A stretch of DNA of 31,651 nt from a virus. The stretch is from the IMG/VR virus record IMGVR_UViG_3300023257_001668, positions 1 to 31,651 of that record; one strand, 5' to 3'. Shown one piece after another: positions 23,705 through 31,482 of this stretch. Below the pieces are notes generated by a model. That model was not told the origin of the DNA. It did not search any database and saw nothing but the letters and a program-made list of their open reading frames with translations. Within the stretch, counting starts at the first letter, position 1. Each line of letters starts with the position of its first letter. Made by a program: the position numbers and the translations under genes.

Positions 23705-24166
23705 TCAACTAAACCTTAATTGGTATGTTGCATTTACATTTTGATTACTTGCCCATTGAGAAGTAGCATATGTAGTTCCACAAAGAATAGTCCCTGCTGC
23801 GGATAAATCACATAAAGCTACATTTTGAATAGCACAACTTGCTGCGCCCAAATCTGAACCCGCAAATTGACAAGTCGCCTGCATCGTTTTAGAAGCTATA
23901 ACAGTATTAGAGGTTGTTACCCTCGCACCCGTCTCACCTTCTAAGCCAGTTGCAGTAACGCCGGGCGCTGTTCCTGTTCCAATGGCCATATAAGCTACTT
24001 GAACACTATTAGCTAGAGCACCAACCAAGGCGCAGATATACCATTCAAAACCTTCATTGACAACGGTATTCCTTTTCCAACCAGAGTCTCCTATAATACG
24101 GTCTTTTTTATCGACTATTTGGGTTCTCACAAAACCCTTTACACTGAGCATCTCTCCTCTTCTCAT
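23705..24166 (-). CDS. Small virion/fibre-type structural protein
   Basis: A 153-aa protein. ATG 24166 is chosen because AAGGAGG stands seven bases before it. The pattern is a beta-rich phage structural domain: YMAIGTGTAPGVTATGLEGE (residues 60-79), a middle of strands, then VALCDLSAAGTILCGTTYAT and a closing strand ATYQLRFS. Similar domains are common in tail-fibre and other virion proteins of environmental phages. It has its own promoter directly upstream, the best in the window, so it may be needed in larger amounts or at another time than its neighbours. Confidence 0.65.
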   Translation of the reverse strand: MRRGEMLSVKGFVRTQIVDKKDRIIGDSGWKRNTVVNEGFEWYICALVGALANSVQVAYMAIGTGTAPGVTATGLEGETGARVTTSNTVIASKTMQATCQFAGSDLGAASCAIQNVALCDLSAAGTILCGTTYATSQWASNQNVNATYQLRFS

Positions 24167-24211
24167 CTTCGTTCCTCCTTAGTTTAAGATACCCTCAAAC
24201 TCACCGACACA

Positions 24212-24240
24212 ATGATAACATATTAGAGACAATATGTCAA
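24212..24240 (-). promoter_or_regulatory. Sigma-70-type promoter with a palindrome in the spacer
   Basis: Minus strand TTGACA (24240-24235), exact 17-base spacer, TATCAT (24217-24212). Predicted RNA start near 24205, 39 bases before ATG 24166. The stop codon of the upstream gene lies within the -35 box. Bases 24218-24237 form a perfect inverted repeat acatatt-n6-aatatgt that fills the spacer, suggesting an operator for a dimeric regulator. Confidence 0.7.
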
Positions 24241-24554
24241 GAAAGTTTAAGAGAACGTTTAACGGTTATAGCAAAATCTTTCGTAGTAACTTTTTTTGAC
24301 GCACTATACTGCAAGACTAATCCTCCTGTATAGTTTCCTTCATTATCAAAATCACCACTTTGAGTAGTATATTTACAAGTTCCGGCTGAAGCTAGAACGA
24401 CTTCGCAAGTTCCATTTAAAATATTCAAATCCGTATCAACTTGCCTAACCCTAAAGTAAATAGCCCCTATATCAGTAAGATTGACCACCACTCCGTCTGA
24501 GTCTTTGACAGTAAAACTTATTTCATACCCATAGTCCCCAATTCTTAATTCCAT
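24237..24554 (-). CDS. Ig-like baseplate/fibre-type protein (BppU-N-like)
   Basis: A 105-aa beta-sandwich-like protein: IGDYGYEISFTVKDSDGVVV, LTDIGAIYFRVRQ, TCEVVLASAGTCKYTT and FAITVKRSL. The line KDSDGVVVNLTDIGAIYFRV resembles the N-terminal immunoglobulin-like domain of phage baseplate upper proteins, which mount fibres. Two Cys near residues 45 and 55. AGGTG precedes ATG by four to five bases. Lies after the 38-aa gene and before the promoter at 24.2 kb. A structural role is likely; its exact partner is unknown. Confidence 0.62.
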   Translation of the reverse strand: MELRIGDYGYEISFTVKDSDGVVVNLTDIGAIYFRVRQVDTDLNILNGTCEVVLASAGTCKYTTQSGDFDNEGNYTGGLVLQYSASKKVTTKDFAITVKRSLKLS

Positions 24555-24576
24555 AAATCACCTATTCCCTCAAACT

Positions 24577-24693
24577 TTATTCGTCAAGAATAACGTTTAT
24601 ATCAAAATTATTTATTTCAATAGTTTCAGATGTAGAAGGAATTTCTACATCTATATCAAAATTATTAGTCTCTATATTTTGGCTTTTAGACAT
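24577..24693 (-). CDS. 38-aa microprotein made of the acidic repeat
   Basis: ATG 24693 lies inside the end of the epimerase gene (22-base overlap), with AAGGAA upstream; stop TAA at 24577. Two copies of NNFDI[DN]V 18 residues apart frame the segment PSTSETIEI. The stretch DIDVEIPSTSETIEI matches DIEIDIPISSESILI of the giant protein at eight of fifteen positions, the rest mostly conservative. It is thus a single repeat unit plus flanks, possibly a seed or a remnant of an array. It has no Lys or Arg except Lys3. No function can be given. Confidence 0.5.
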   Translation of the reverse strand: MSKSQNIETNNFDIDVEIPSTSETIEINNFDINVILDE

Positions 24694-25589
24694 CTTTCGA
24701 CCCATTCCTTTAAATCGTCTGACGGATTCCAACCTAAATCCGTCCTCGCATTAAGATTATTGGCAAGAGTATAATCATACTCACCTTTTCTTACAGGAAC
24801 ATATTCTTGATAATCAGAAATCCAATCAGCAAGCTCCTGAACGCTATAATTATTCCCCGTTCCAAGGTTATATGCTTTACCATCGATTATAACAGATTGA
24901 GCTCCTTTTATCAAGCCTTCTACTATGTCTTGGACATAAGTAAAATCTCTCTTTTGTTTACCATCCCCTACAATAGTAAGAGCCGTTCCTTTCTCTGCTT
25001 GGCATAAAAATATTCCAACAACGGCTGCGTAAGCTCCATCCAACAACTGCCTTTCTCCATAAACATTAAATGGCCTAACCGCTATACATTTTAATCCATA
25101 CATTTTATGATATTGTTTTACCATAAGCTCTCCATACATCTTTTGATATGCATAATGAGAAGATGGATTATATCCTAATGTTTCAGCCATAGGAGCATCA
25201 AACTCTAAGCCTGTGTCTCCGTAAATAGACGAAGAAGAAACAAATACAAACTTATCTGGATTAACCTTCCGAGCAAACTCAAGCAGATTAAATGTTCCCA
25301 CAACATTAGTCTGAAAATATTTTTGTGGATGTTCGAATGAAGGTTGAATCCTTGCTTTAGCTGCGACATGGAAAATATACTTAAATGAATAACCACTAAG
25401 TTTATTTAAAAGAGTTTCGTAATCACTAATGTCTACTTTGTGGAAGATGACATCTTTATTTATGTTTTCACTTTTCCCCGTAGACAAATCGTCTACCATG
25501 ACGACTTTATAATTATCTTTAATTAATTTATCTACTAAATTACTTCCTATAAAGCCAGCTCCTCCTGTTACCAATACTAAATCTTTCAT
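24672..25589 (-). CDS. NAD-dependent epimerase/dehydratase (extended SDR)
   Basis: A 305-aa nucleotide-sugar epimerase or dehydratase. The Rossmann motif TGGAGFIGS is at residues 8-16, the catalytic Ser lies in SSSSIYG (118-124), and the YxxxK pair is Tyr146/Lys150 in YAYQK. Such enzymes change UDP- or GDP-sugars (for example UDP-glucose 4-epimerase type); the exact reaction cannot be told. It overlaps the upstream glycosyltransferase as ATGA with GAGGAGGG before its start, so the two are translationally coupled, fitting supply of a donor sugar for the cluster. Confidence 0.92.
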   Translation of the reverse strand: MKDLVLVTGGAGFIGSNLVDKLIKDNYKVVMVDDLSTGKSENINKDVIFHKVDISDYETLLNKLSGYSFKYIFHVAAKARIQPSFEHPQKYFQTNVVGTFNLLEFARKVNPDKFVFVSSSSIYGDTGLEFDAPMAETLGYNPSSHYAYQKMYGELMVKQYHKMYGLKCIAVRPFNVYGERQLLDGAYAAVVGIFLCQAEKGTALTIVGDGKQKRDFTYVQDIVEGLIKGAQSVIIDGKAYNLGTGNNYSVQELADWISDYQEYVPVRKGEYDYTLANNLNARTDLGWNPSDDLKEWVERCLKAKI

Positions 25590-26314
25590 CTTCCCTCCTC
25601 GGCTATCAATTCATTATATTTTTTAATTCTCCTACTCGAATTTACTTCTAGAGTATTCTTTAAAAATTCAGCAGTATATTTATACTGTAAAAGTTTAATC
25701 ATTTTTATAACATAATCTATATGTCTATCCGCTAAAGAAGCTTTCATTGTGGTATGACTATGATGAAGAATCTTCGTATCGGGACAATAAGCCGGGACCC
25801 AATCTGATTGCTCTAATCTAGCGAACCAATCCATTTCTCCGCCAATTAAAAACTTATTGTCAAAATAACCTATTTCATTTAAACATCTTCTCCTAACGAG
25901 ACAAAAAGATATTCCAGAAAACTCCCCGAGCTTAGAACCCCAATCGTTAAGTATTACTTTAGCTTCGATAAAGCCTATTTTATAATCTATCGTATAATTC
26001 CATAATTTATCTAACCAATCTTTGTCATCTATCTCAATGTCGGAATCTATAAAAACTATCCATTCGCTATGTCCTGCTTTTATCCCTTGGTTTCTACCTT
26101 CTGAAGTTCCTATATTTTTCTTATTAAAAATAAGATGACTTGCTCCTGAACTATCCTTAAGCCAATCTCTCGAACCATCTTTTGAGTTTTGGTCTATTAC
26201 TATTAATCTATAAGGCCCTTCGGTACATCTTTTAATGCTATTGATGCATCTCTGGATATATCCATTATTATTGCAATTTAAAATTACTATATCAACTGAG
26301 CCTGCAATCTGCAT
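25586..26314 (-). CDS. Family 2 glycosyltransferase
   Basis: A 242-aa GT-A enzyme: N-terminal strand VDIVILNCNNNGYIQRCINS, VIDQNSKDGS, NIGTSEGRNQGIK, and the metal-binding IDSDIEI (Asp90-Ser-Asp92). The acceptor-side region CLVRRRCLNEIGYFD precedes GGEMDWFARLE (the ED-like motif is E-M-D-W). Soluble, without membrane segments. It starts within the end of the methyltransferase gene (28-base overlap). It is related to the 28140-28850 enzyme over its whole length. Sugar specificity unknown. Confidence 0.9.
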   Translation of the reverse strand: MQIAGSVDIVILNCNNNGYIQRCINSIKRCTEGPYRLIVIDQNSKDGSRDWLKDSSGASHLIFNKKNIGTSEGRNQGIKAGHSEWIVFIDSDIEIDDKDWLDKLWNYTIDYKIGFIEAKVILNDWGSKLGEFSGISFCLVRRRCLNEIGYFDNKFLIGGEMDWFARLEQSDWVPAYCPDTKILHHSHTTMKASLADRHIDYVIKMIKLLQYKYTAEFLKNTLEVNSSRRIKKYNELIAEEGR

Positions 26315-26967
26315 TTATCTATCCTCTCTAATAACGAATTATGAATATAAGTAAAACTAGGCCTACCAAAATTAATTAAAGAATATTGAGATAATGTTTC
26401 TTTCTGGATAAATAAAAATAAATTTTGCGGATACCACCAAGCATCTTTTAGACATTTAATTTCTTGCCTAAAATCTATCGTTACATAACCTCTTTCTTCA
26501 AATTTATCTATCCAATAATCAGGCCATTGTTCGTTGATGTGATTCCTTCCCCCTTGAAATGGAATAGCGGCTGAAAATAATACCTTGTCACTAATCTTTG
26601 TCAGGTCATCTATCAATCCTTCAGCTCTCTCTTCGGATAAATGTTCAGCAGTTTCTAAGCAAAGAGCCAAACTAAATTTCATAGGAAAATTTAAAGGTTC
26701 TTCGAGATTTTGCGCTTTAAAATTCTTTTCTGGTATCAATAAATATTCTTTTGGAATCCAATCCCCATCAACACCCGATATATCCATCACTCCATTTTGC
26801 TTAAAAACCCGTAGCCAAGCTCCGAGACTACATCCGATATCTATTACACTATCTACCTTCCCTATCAACTTTTCAAGATGAAGTAAAATATATCTTATGA
26901 CGAAATCTCTATTATCGTCAATCTTTTTATATTCTTTATCTTCGTAATGGCTAGCTATTTCTTCCAT
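26287..26967 (-). CDS. SAM-dependent methyltransferase
   Basis: A 226-aa class I methyltransferase. AAGGAG lies four bases before ATG, which follows the upstream stop by one base. Motif I is VIDIGCSLGAW (41-51), then a GVDGDWIP acidic region, LCLETAEHLSEE near the motif II place, and a KVLFSAAIPFQGG strand-5 region. The ETAEH line and the C-terminal WW-YPQN pattern fit small-molecule or sugar methyltransferases encoded with glycan clusters. No membrane segment. Confidence 0.85.
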   Translation of the reverse strand: MEEIASHYEDKEYKKIDDNRDFVIRYILLHLEKLIGKVDSVIDIGCSLGAWLRVFKQNGVMDISGVDGDWIPKEYLLIPEKNFKAQNLEEPLNFPMKFSLALCLETAEHLSEERAEGLIDDLTKISDKVLFSAAIPFQGGRNHINEQWPDYWIDKFEERGYVTIDFRQEIKCLKDAWWYPQNLFLFIQKETLSQYSLINFGRPSFTYIHNSLLERIDKCRLQAQLI

Positions 26968-26968
26968 A

Positions 26969-27565
26969 CTACTCCTTTACAAGGGCTATTATTCCGCAGT
27001 GGCCTGACTTCGCATCAAATCTACAAATATAAGTAAACGGATAATTCTTTTCTTTAAGATAATAAACCTCAACAACATCCTCTATAGCTCTTCTAACATT
27101 ACTATTCCTCGTAGCATCGTGAAAAGCTATAATACCGCCTGAACGAACTAAAGGAGAATACATTCTATAATCCTCCTTGGCCCCTTGATAAGAATGCTCT
27201 CCGTCAATATAAAGAAAATCTATAGGTTCGTTATTCAATAATTCTCTAGCCTTAATCAAAGTTTCGGTAGCTCGGCTATCGCCTATGATAAAACTAACTC
27301 TTTTGTCGTCTTTAAATCTTTCCTTGACTTCTTCCATCTTTCCATAGAGGCCTTGTGATGGGTCATTCAAATTTATATCTACCCCAATTAACTTTCCATC
27401 TGGAGCAAGAAACTTTTGCCATACCATAGAAGATGCCCCTGTAGCTACACCTATCTCAACGATATTTTTTATAACAGGTTTATATCCATATAAAAAAGTT
27501 GTAAATAAATGAACCTCTGGCGTGCCTTTATGTCCTGTACTTAAAACCTCTTCGTGTGTTATCAT
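26969..27565 (-). CDS. Methyltransferase of the CmcI / Methyltransf_24 type
   Basis: A 198-aa protein. ATG 27565 (MITHEEVLS) is chosen because it overlaps the upstream stop as ATGA and has AGGAG upstream; a TTG 24 bases earlier is less likely. Motif I is IVEIGVATGAS (35-45), GVDIN follows, then FLYIDGEHSYQGAKEDY and the closing GGIIAFHDA. The D-G-E-H-S-Y and FHD lines are typical of the cephalosporin-hydroxylase/rhamnosyl O-methyltransferase-like family. It is a sister of the next gene upstream. Probably methylates a sugar or nucleotide-linked product. Confidence 0.83.
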   Translation of the reverse strand: MITHEEVLSTGHKGTPEVHLFTTFLYGYKPVIKNIVEIGVATGASSMVWQKFLAPDGKLIGVDINLNDPSQGLYGKMEEVKERFKDDKRVSFIIGDSRATETLIKARELLNNEPIDFLYIDGEHSYQGAKEDYRMYSPLVRSGGIIAFHDATRNSNVRRAIEDVVEVYYLKEKNYPFTYICRFDAKSGHCGIIALVKE

Positions 27566-28143
27566 TTTATCATTACTCCTATTCCGCAAGGATTATCATG
27601 GCCAAAAAATTCAATAATACCTTCGTATTTAATATTATATTTAAGATATCTCCACAACATCCATACTTCCGTTCCCTTTAAAAGTTCAGGGCCTACGATA
27701 TCGTGAAAGATTATTAACCCACCCTTTCTAACAAATTTGCTATAAATATCATAATCAGCTTGAACATCTTCAAAGACATGACTCGCATCTATAAATAATA
27801 TGTCAATAGGTCTATGCTCTAAGGCCTCTTTGACCTTTTGAATACAAATTCTATCGTTGCTTTTATAACCACTAATAAATTTTACATTTCTATCCTCGCT
27901 ATAATTTTGAGCTAAAGAATCTATATACCCTCTATCATTCAAATCTACCCCGACGAGAAGACCTTCATTATCTAAAATATTTTTCCAGAAAGTAAATGTT
28001 CCACCTTTAAACACCCCTATCTCAACAATAGTTTTAGGATTAGGCATGAACACTTCGAGCCAATCAAATAAATTTTTTAATTCAAATTGATTCTGAGGAG
28101 GGCCATGCTGGTTGAATAATTCTTTAAACTTTTCGTCTGTCAT
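27562..28143 (-). CDS. Second CmcI / Methyltransf_24-type methyltransferase
   Basis: A 193-aa protein in the same family as the following gene: TIVEIGVFKGGTF (38-50), LLVGVDLNDR, ILFIDASHVFEDVQADY and GGLIIFHDI line up one to one with that protein. The H-Y of its sister is H-V here. ATGA overlap with the glycosyltransferase upstream and with the sister downstream. The pair looks like a tandem duplication that has diverged, possibly methylating different positions of one sugar chain. Confidence 0.83.
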   Translation of the reverse strand: MTDEKFKELFNQHGPPQNQFELKNLFDWLEVFMPNPKTIVEIGVFKGGTFTFWKNILDNEGLLVGVDLNDRGYIDSLAQNYSEDRNVKFISGYKSNDRICIQKVKEALEHRPIDILFIDASHVFEDVQADYDIYSKFVRKGGLIIFHDIVGPELLKGTEVWMLWRYLKYNIKYEGIIEFFGHDNPCGIGVMIK

Positions 28144-28850
28144 TCTCTTTTCTTTTTTGCCTCTACCGTTTCAGTTGATGGGGTATTTATCCCCCACCTC
28201 TTATTAAATGCTTGCCTATCCTTTTCTATCAACTCTGTTCTCTTAGTTCCTTCTGAACCTTGAGTTAATGTTGAGCCCCAAATATGAATAGCTTTAGCCT
28301 TCTCGCATTTAGCAAATGTTCTTCTTAACATTTTCAATTTATGCAACATATCAGAATCATCATACCAACACCAATATCTTTCATCAAATTCTCCAACCTC
28401 CTCAAAACAACGAGCCTTTAATATACAAAAACATATTCCTAAATCATCTTTCCTCCAAGAAAAATAAGAATGAGTTTTTCCAAAAGCTATAGCATTACTA
28501 TCTTTTTCATAAAGACTATCATATAAACTTTTAAGAGAACTCTGAAGCATTATGAATACGTCTGAATCCATCAGACATACGTCTTGATAACTTCCTGTTT
28601 CTTTTTTTATTCTATTTAAAATTATATTTCTGCCTTGAGATATTCCAACATTCTTTTCCATTCTAATATACACATCATCAGGGCCTAACGCCTTAGTAAG
28701 CTCTGTTTCAGTTTCATCTTCTGAGCCATTGTTGAGAGCGAAAATTTTAATAGACAAACCCGCTCCCTTTCTTAAAAAATAAAAGAAAGAAGGAATCAAA
28801 TCCGCATTGTTTCTAAACAATACTCCTACGTTAAGAACATCGTTCCCCAT
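28140..28850 (-). CDS. Family 2 glycosyltransferase
   Basis: A 236-aa GT-A enzyme: LNVGVLFRNNADLIPSFFYF at the start, FALNNGSEDET, NVGISQGRNIIL, and LMDSDVFI with Asp95-Ser-Asp97 as the metal site. YWCWYDDSDMLHKLKM holds the acidic pair near the catalytic base. It resembles 25586-26314 in motif order and spacing (NIGTSEGRN / NVGISQGRN; GISFCLVRRRC / GICFCILKARC). The C-terminus is very basic (VEAKKKRE). Overlaps the upstream gene by 20 bases. Confidence 0.88.
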   Translation of the reverse strand: MGNDVLNVGVLFRNNADLIPSFFYFLRKGAGLSIKIFALNNGSEDETETELTKALGPDDVYIRMEKNVGISQGRNIILNRIKKETGSYQDVCLMDSDVFIMLQSSLKSLYDSLYEKDSNAIAFGKTHSYFSWRKDDLGICFCILKARCFEEVGEFDERYWCWYDDSDMLHKLKMLRRTFAKCEKAKAIHIWGSTLTQGSEGTKRTELIEKDRQAFNKRWGINTPSTETVEAKKKRE

Positions 28851-29652
28851 ATTTTACCATCTCCCTAATTTCAGCCCTTATATCTGGGCGAGTTTCTTCT
28901 ATTAATATATCAAAGTTTGAATCAAGATAACTTTTAAACTCTTTAAAATATCCTATATGCACAGGGTCCTTGAACATCTCGGCCCATCTTCCCGCAATCC
29001 TCGAATGCCCAAGATGTAAGCCATTGTATTCAAAGAATTTATGGTCAGGCAATTTATAGCCAATCTCTTCCATCATAACGGCCAGAGCATGCTGATTGTC
29101 GAATTTGCCTAATTTATCGTTCCAGAAGCAGAAGGGTAAATGTTTCTCTAAAATCCTTGCGTACTTCGTCATCACAGGCCGCATCTTAGTAAAATAGGGT
29201 CTACTATAGGCGAAGTGCAACCCCGTCATGCGGAGGCCTCTGGTGTCTACTGGGTCTATTGCTGTCGTATTCGAATAATCTAACCCCTCTTTTTCGCATA
29301 TTTTGCTATGTCTTTTAAATAAAGGAGGATTTTCTCTTGTAATTAAAATATCAATATCTCCAATATAAATAGACTTGAACGCTTCGAACTCTGGCATATA
29401 CCACACCCATCTCAAAGTCTTTACTATATTAACATCATCTGGATAATCTTCGAAAACATGAGAAGCTATATGAAACCTACTTCCATTTAATCGAGAGACC
29501 TGTCGCTCTACATCTTCAGGAAGAGTTCCTTTTATTCCTATGAAGGTAAAATATTCTGGATAAGCCTTGGCAACAGACCATAAAAAAAAAGGAATATAGT
29601 GATAATATTTATCCCTCGATACATACATTATAAAGCATAAATCTTTACTCAC
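28831..29652 (-). CDS. Putative glycosyltransferase (GT-A, GT8-like)
   Basis: A 273-aa protein starting with GTG at 29652 (AAAGGAT upstream), which overlaps the fusion gene by eight bases. Features: FIMYVSRDKYYHYIPFFLWS at the start, WYMPEFEAFKSIYIGDIDIL with Asp99-x-Asp101 as the likely metal site, FDNQHALAVMMEEIG and LGHSRIAGRW later. The YIGDIDI and HLGHSR lines recall GT8-like or other retaining GT-A enzymes that read a sugar-nucleotide. Family is uncertain, but its place among glycosyltransferases supports the call. Confidence 0.68.
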   Translation of the reverse strand: MSKDLCFIMYVSRDKYYHYIPFFLWSVAKAYPEYFTFIGIKGTLPEDVERQVSRLNGSRFHIASHVFEDYPDDVNIVKTLRWVWYMPEFEAFKSIYIGDIDILITRENPPLFKRHSKICEKEGLDYSNTTAIDPVDTRGLRMTGLHFAYSRPYFTKMRPVMTKYARILEKHLPFCFWNDKLGKFDNQHALAVMMEEIGYKLPDHKFFEYNGLHLGHSRIAGRWAEMFKDPVHIGYFKEFKSYLDSNFDILIEETRPDIRAEIREMVKYGERCS

Positions 29653-31402
29653 GATTTATCCTTTCAAAATTCATAACCACCATATTAGTTCTTCCATCTT
29701 TTTCGATAGGAAACATATCTATGCCCCACAAATGCATCTTAATTCCCCTATGACCCTTTTCGACTGGAAGCGATATGACTATCCTTCCGTCTGGCTTACA
29801 GACCCTTTCAAGCTCTTTAAATCCTTGGGCCACAGAGTCGATATGTTCAAGAACTTCTCCACAAAAAACAGTATCAAAAGAATTATCGGGAAAGGGAAGC
29901 TTATTTACATCTGCGTAATGAGCGTCTATCCCTCTTTTCTTCATTCTGTCTAATCTTATCTTAGATATTTCTGTTGCAGTTACGTCATAGCCCCTTTGGG
30001 TTAAAACTTCTACGCAATAACCGTCTCCCGCTCCTACCTCTAAAGCTGTCTTACCTTTCATTTGAGCCATCATCATCTCGACTCTTTCATTCTGCCAAGC
30101 TTCGCTTTTATAATGATTCTCGTCAAGCTCCAGCTCTAAAGCAAATTGTTCGTTTACATCCTTTATATCATAGTCAGGTCTTTTCTCCATAGCATCCATA
30201 TTCAATCCTTTTTTAATATTTTCAATTACCAATTTAGGACTTAATTCGGACATACATCTCGGAGGAATTGTATCTCCTTTGGGGCAATCTCTCCACCACA
30301 TATCCGTCGTCCACCAACAATCTTTACATTGAGAGGGGGTTTCGATATTAATATTTTCATCATATTTAAAAAACCCAAAAGATGTTGGGCCAAAAAGAAC
30401 AACGCTCCGAGTCCTAACTGCTCTCGCTATGTGCACCAACCCACCCTCTGTGTCAACATGCAGTCTTGCTTTATTTATAAAGGCGGATGTCTGTTTGATA
30501 TTAGACTTTCCTCTCATATCTATTGCGCCCTCAATTTTTTCCTCCAAGGAATTGCCTAACTGTATAACTTTCATCCCTCTACTTTTAATATATTTTACTA
30601 CATCATTCCAATAAGCCGTCACCCAACATTTAGTCTGTCTAGCGAAATCAGACCCATTATGAACTGTTACATAAACATCATTCTCTAAAAGAGAAAGCAT
30701 ATCATAATCTTTTTTATCTATATTGACAAACATATCATCGGGACTACCCTCTAACAAAGCTGTCTTTAATCCTAAATCATAAGTGTTTAAATTTTCTTTT
30801 GAATAAATATTATTGTTCTTGAAAGGAAAAACTAAAAATTCATCTTTATAAGGTTCTAATAATTTTTCATTTTCCGCAATATCGTCTTCATTATCTTCTG
30901 GATTTTTAAAAATAATTTTAGTCATATATCTAGAATCATAGACAATATCAAAATCTTGCTGAAGGATATGAGACAATAGGCTATTCCACATTTTATTTCC
31001 AGCCATAACAACCCTATCAACGTCTTTGTTTCCTTGGACTATCTCGGAAGAAGCTAAGTCCCTTATGTAAAGAGTTATATTACAGTCTGAATATTTTCTT
31101 TTAATTGCGGTGGCCTGTCCTGCAAGGACTAAAGTGTCTCCTATACCACCGAGACGTATTAAAGCTATTTTTAAAGTATTTAAGCCAAGAGGGGAAAGAG
31201 GGGAATTAAATTGAGAAGGCTCTAAGACCTTCTTCTCCTTGATGATTTTTTCTTCAAGGGCAGAAACTTCAACTGCGACTTTCTGAGAGTTTACTAAATA
31301 ATACGCAATTTTACTGCTAACTTCATAAACTTTTCCGGCATGAAATGATTGGTCGCCACAGCCATAATGCCCGTATTTTTGTTTAAGTCTTATTTTTGGC
31401 AC
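29645..31402 (-). CDS. Three-part fusion: phage N-terminal domain, GT9 heptosyltransferase-like, methyltransferase
   Basis: A 585-aa protein starting with GTG 31402 (AGAGG seven bases before). Residues 1-50 (IRLKQKYGHYGCGDQSFHAG ... YLVNSQKVAVEV) resemble a small phage head-region domain. Residues about 75-400 match family 9 glycosyltransferases: IALIRLGGIGDTLVLAG at the start, TKCWVTAYWNDVVKYI, and HVDTEGGLVHIA followed by VVLFGPT; a cysteine-rich stretch near CKDCWW is usual there. Residues about 452-575 are a class I methyltransferase: ALEVGAGDGYCVEVL, VFCGEVLEHI, KPDGRIVISLP. GT9 enzymes add heptose or similar sugars to LPS. First gene of the glycan cluster, 25 bases after the capsid terminator. 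Confidence 0.9.
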   Translation of the reverse strand: MPKIRLKQKYGHYGCGDQSFHAGKVYEVSSKIAYYLVNSQKVAVEVSALEEKIIKEKKVLEPSQFNSPLSPLGLNTLKIALIRLGGIGDTLVLAGQATAIKRKYSDCNITLYIRDLASSEIVQGNKDVDRVVMAGNKMWNSLLSHILQQDFDIVYDSRYMTKIIFKNPEDNEDDIAENEKLLEPYKDEFLVFPFKNNNIYSKENLNTYDLGLKTALLEGSPDDMFVNIDKKDYDMLSLLENDVYVTVHNGSDFARQTKCWVTAYWNDVVKYIKSRGMKVIQLGNSLEEKIEGAIDMRGKSNIKQTSAFINKARLHVDTEGGLVHIARAVRTRSVVLFGPTSFGFFKYDENINIETPSQCKDCWWTTDMWWRDCPKGDTIPPRCMSELSPKLVIENIKKGLNMDAMEKRPDYDIKDVNEQFALELELDENHYKSEAWQNERVEMMMAQMKGKTALEVGAGDGYCVEVLTQRGYDVTATEISKIRLDRMKKRGIDAHYADVNKLPFPDNSFDTVFCGEVLEHIDSVAQGFKELERVCKPDGRIVISLPVEKGHRGIKMHLWGIDMFPIEKDGRTNMVVMNFERINRE

Positions 31403-31427
31403 TTATTAACCTCTTTATTTTACCTTT

Positions 31428-31463
31428 AAAAAAAAAGAGGGTAGGGCAATCCCTACCCTCTTT
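31428..31463 (-). terminator. Strong intrinsic terminator after the major capsid gene
   Basis: A perfect 13-bp stem (31434-31446 and 31451-31463) rich in G and C at the loop side, a four-base loop, and nine T in a row on the minus strand (31436-31428), the first three of them from the stem. It begins 20 bases past the capsid stop. The plus-strand side has only a short T run, so it acts on the minus strand. Confidence 0.93.
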
Positions 31464-31482
31464 AATTATAATCTACCTAAAC

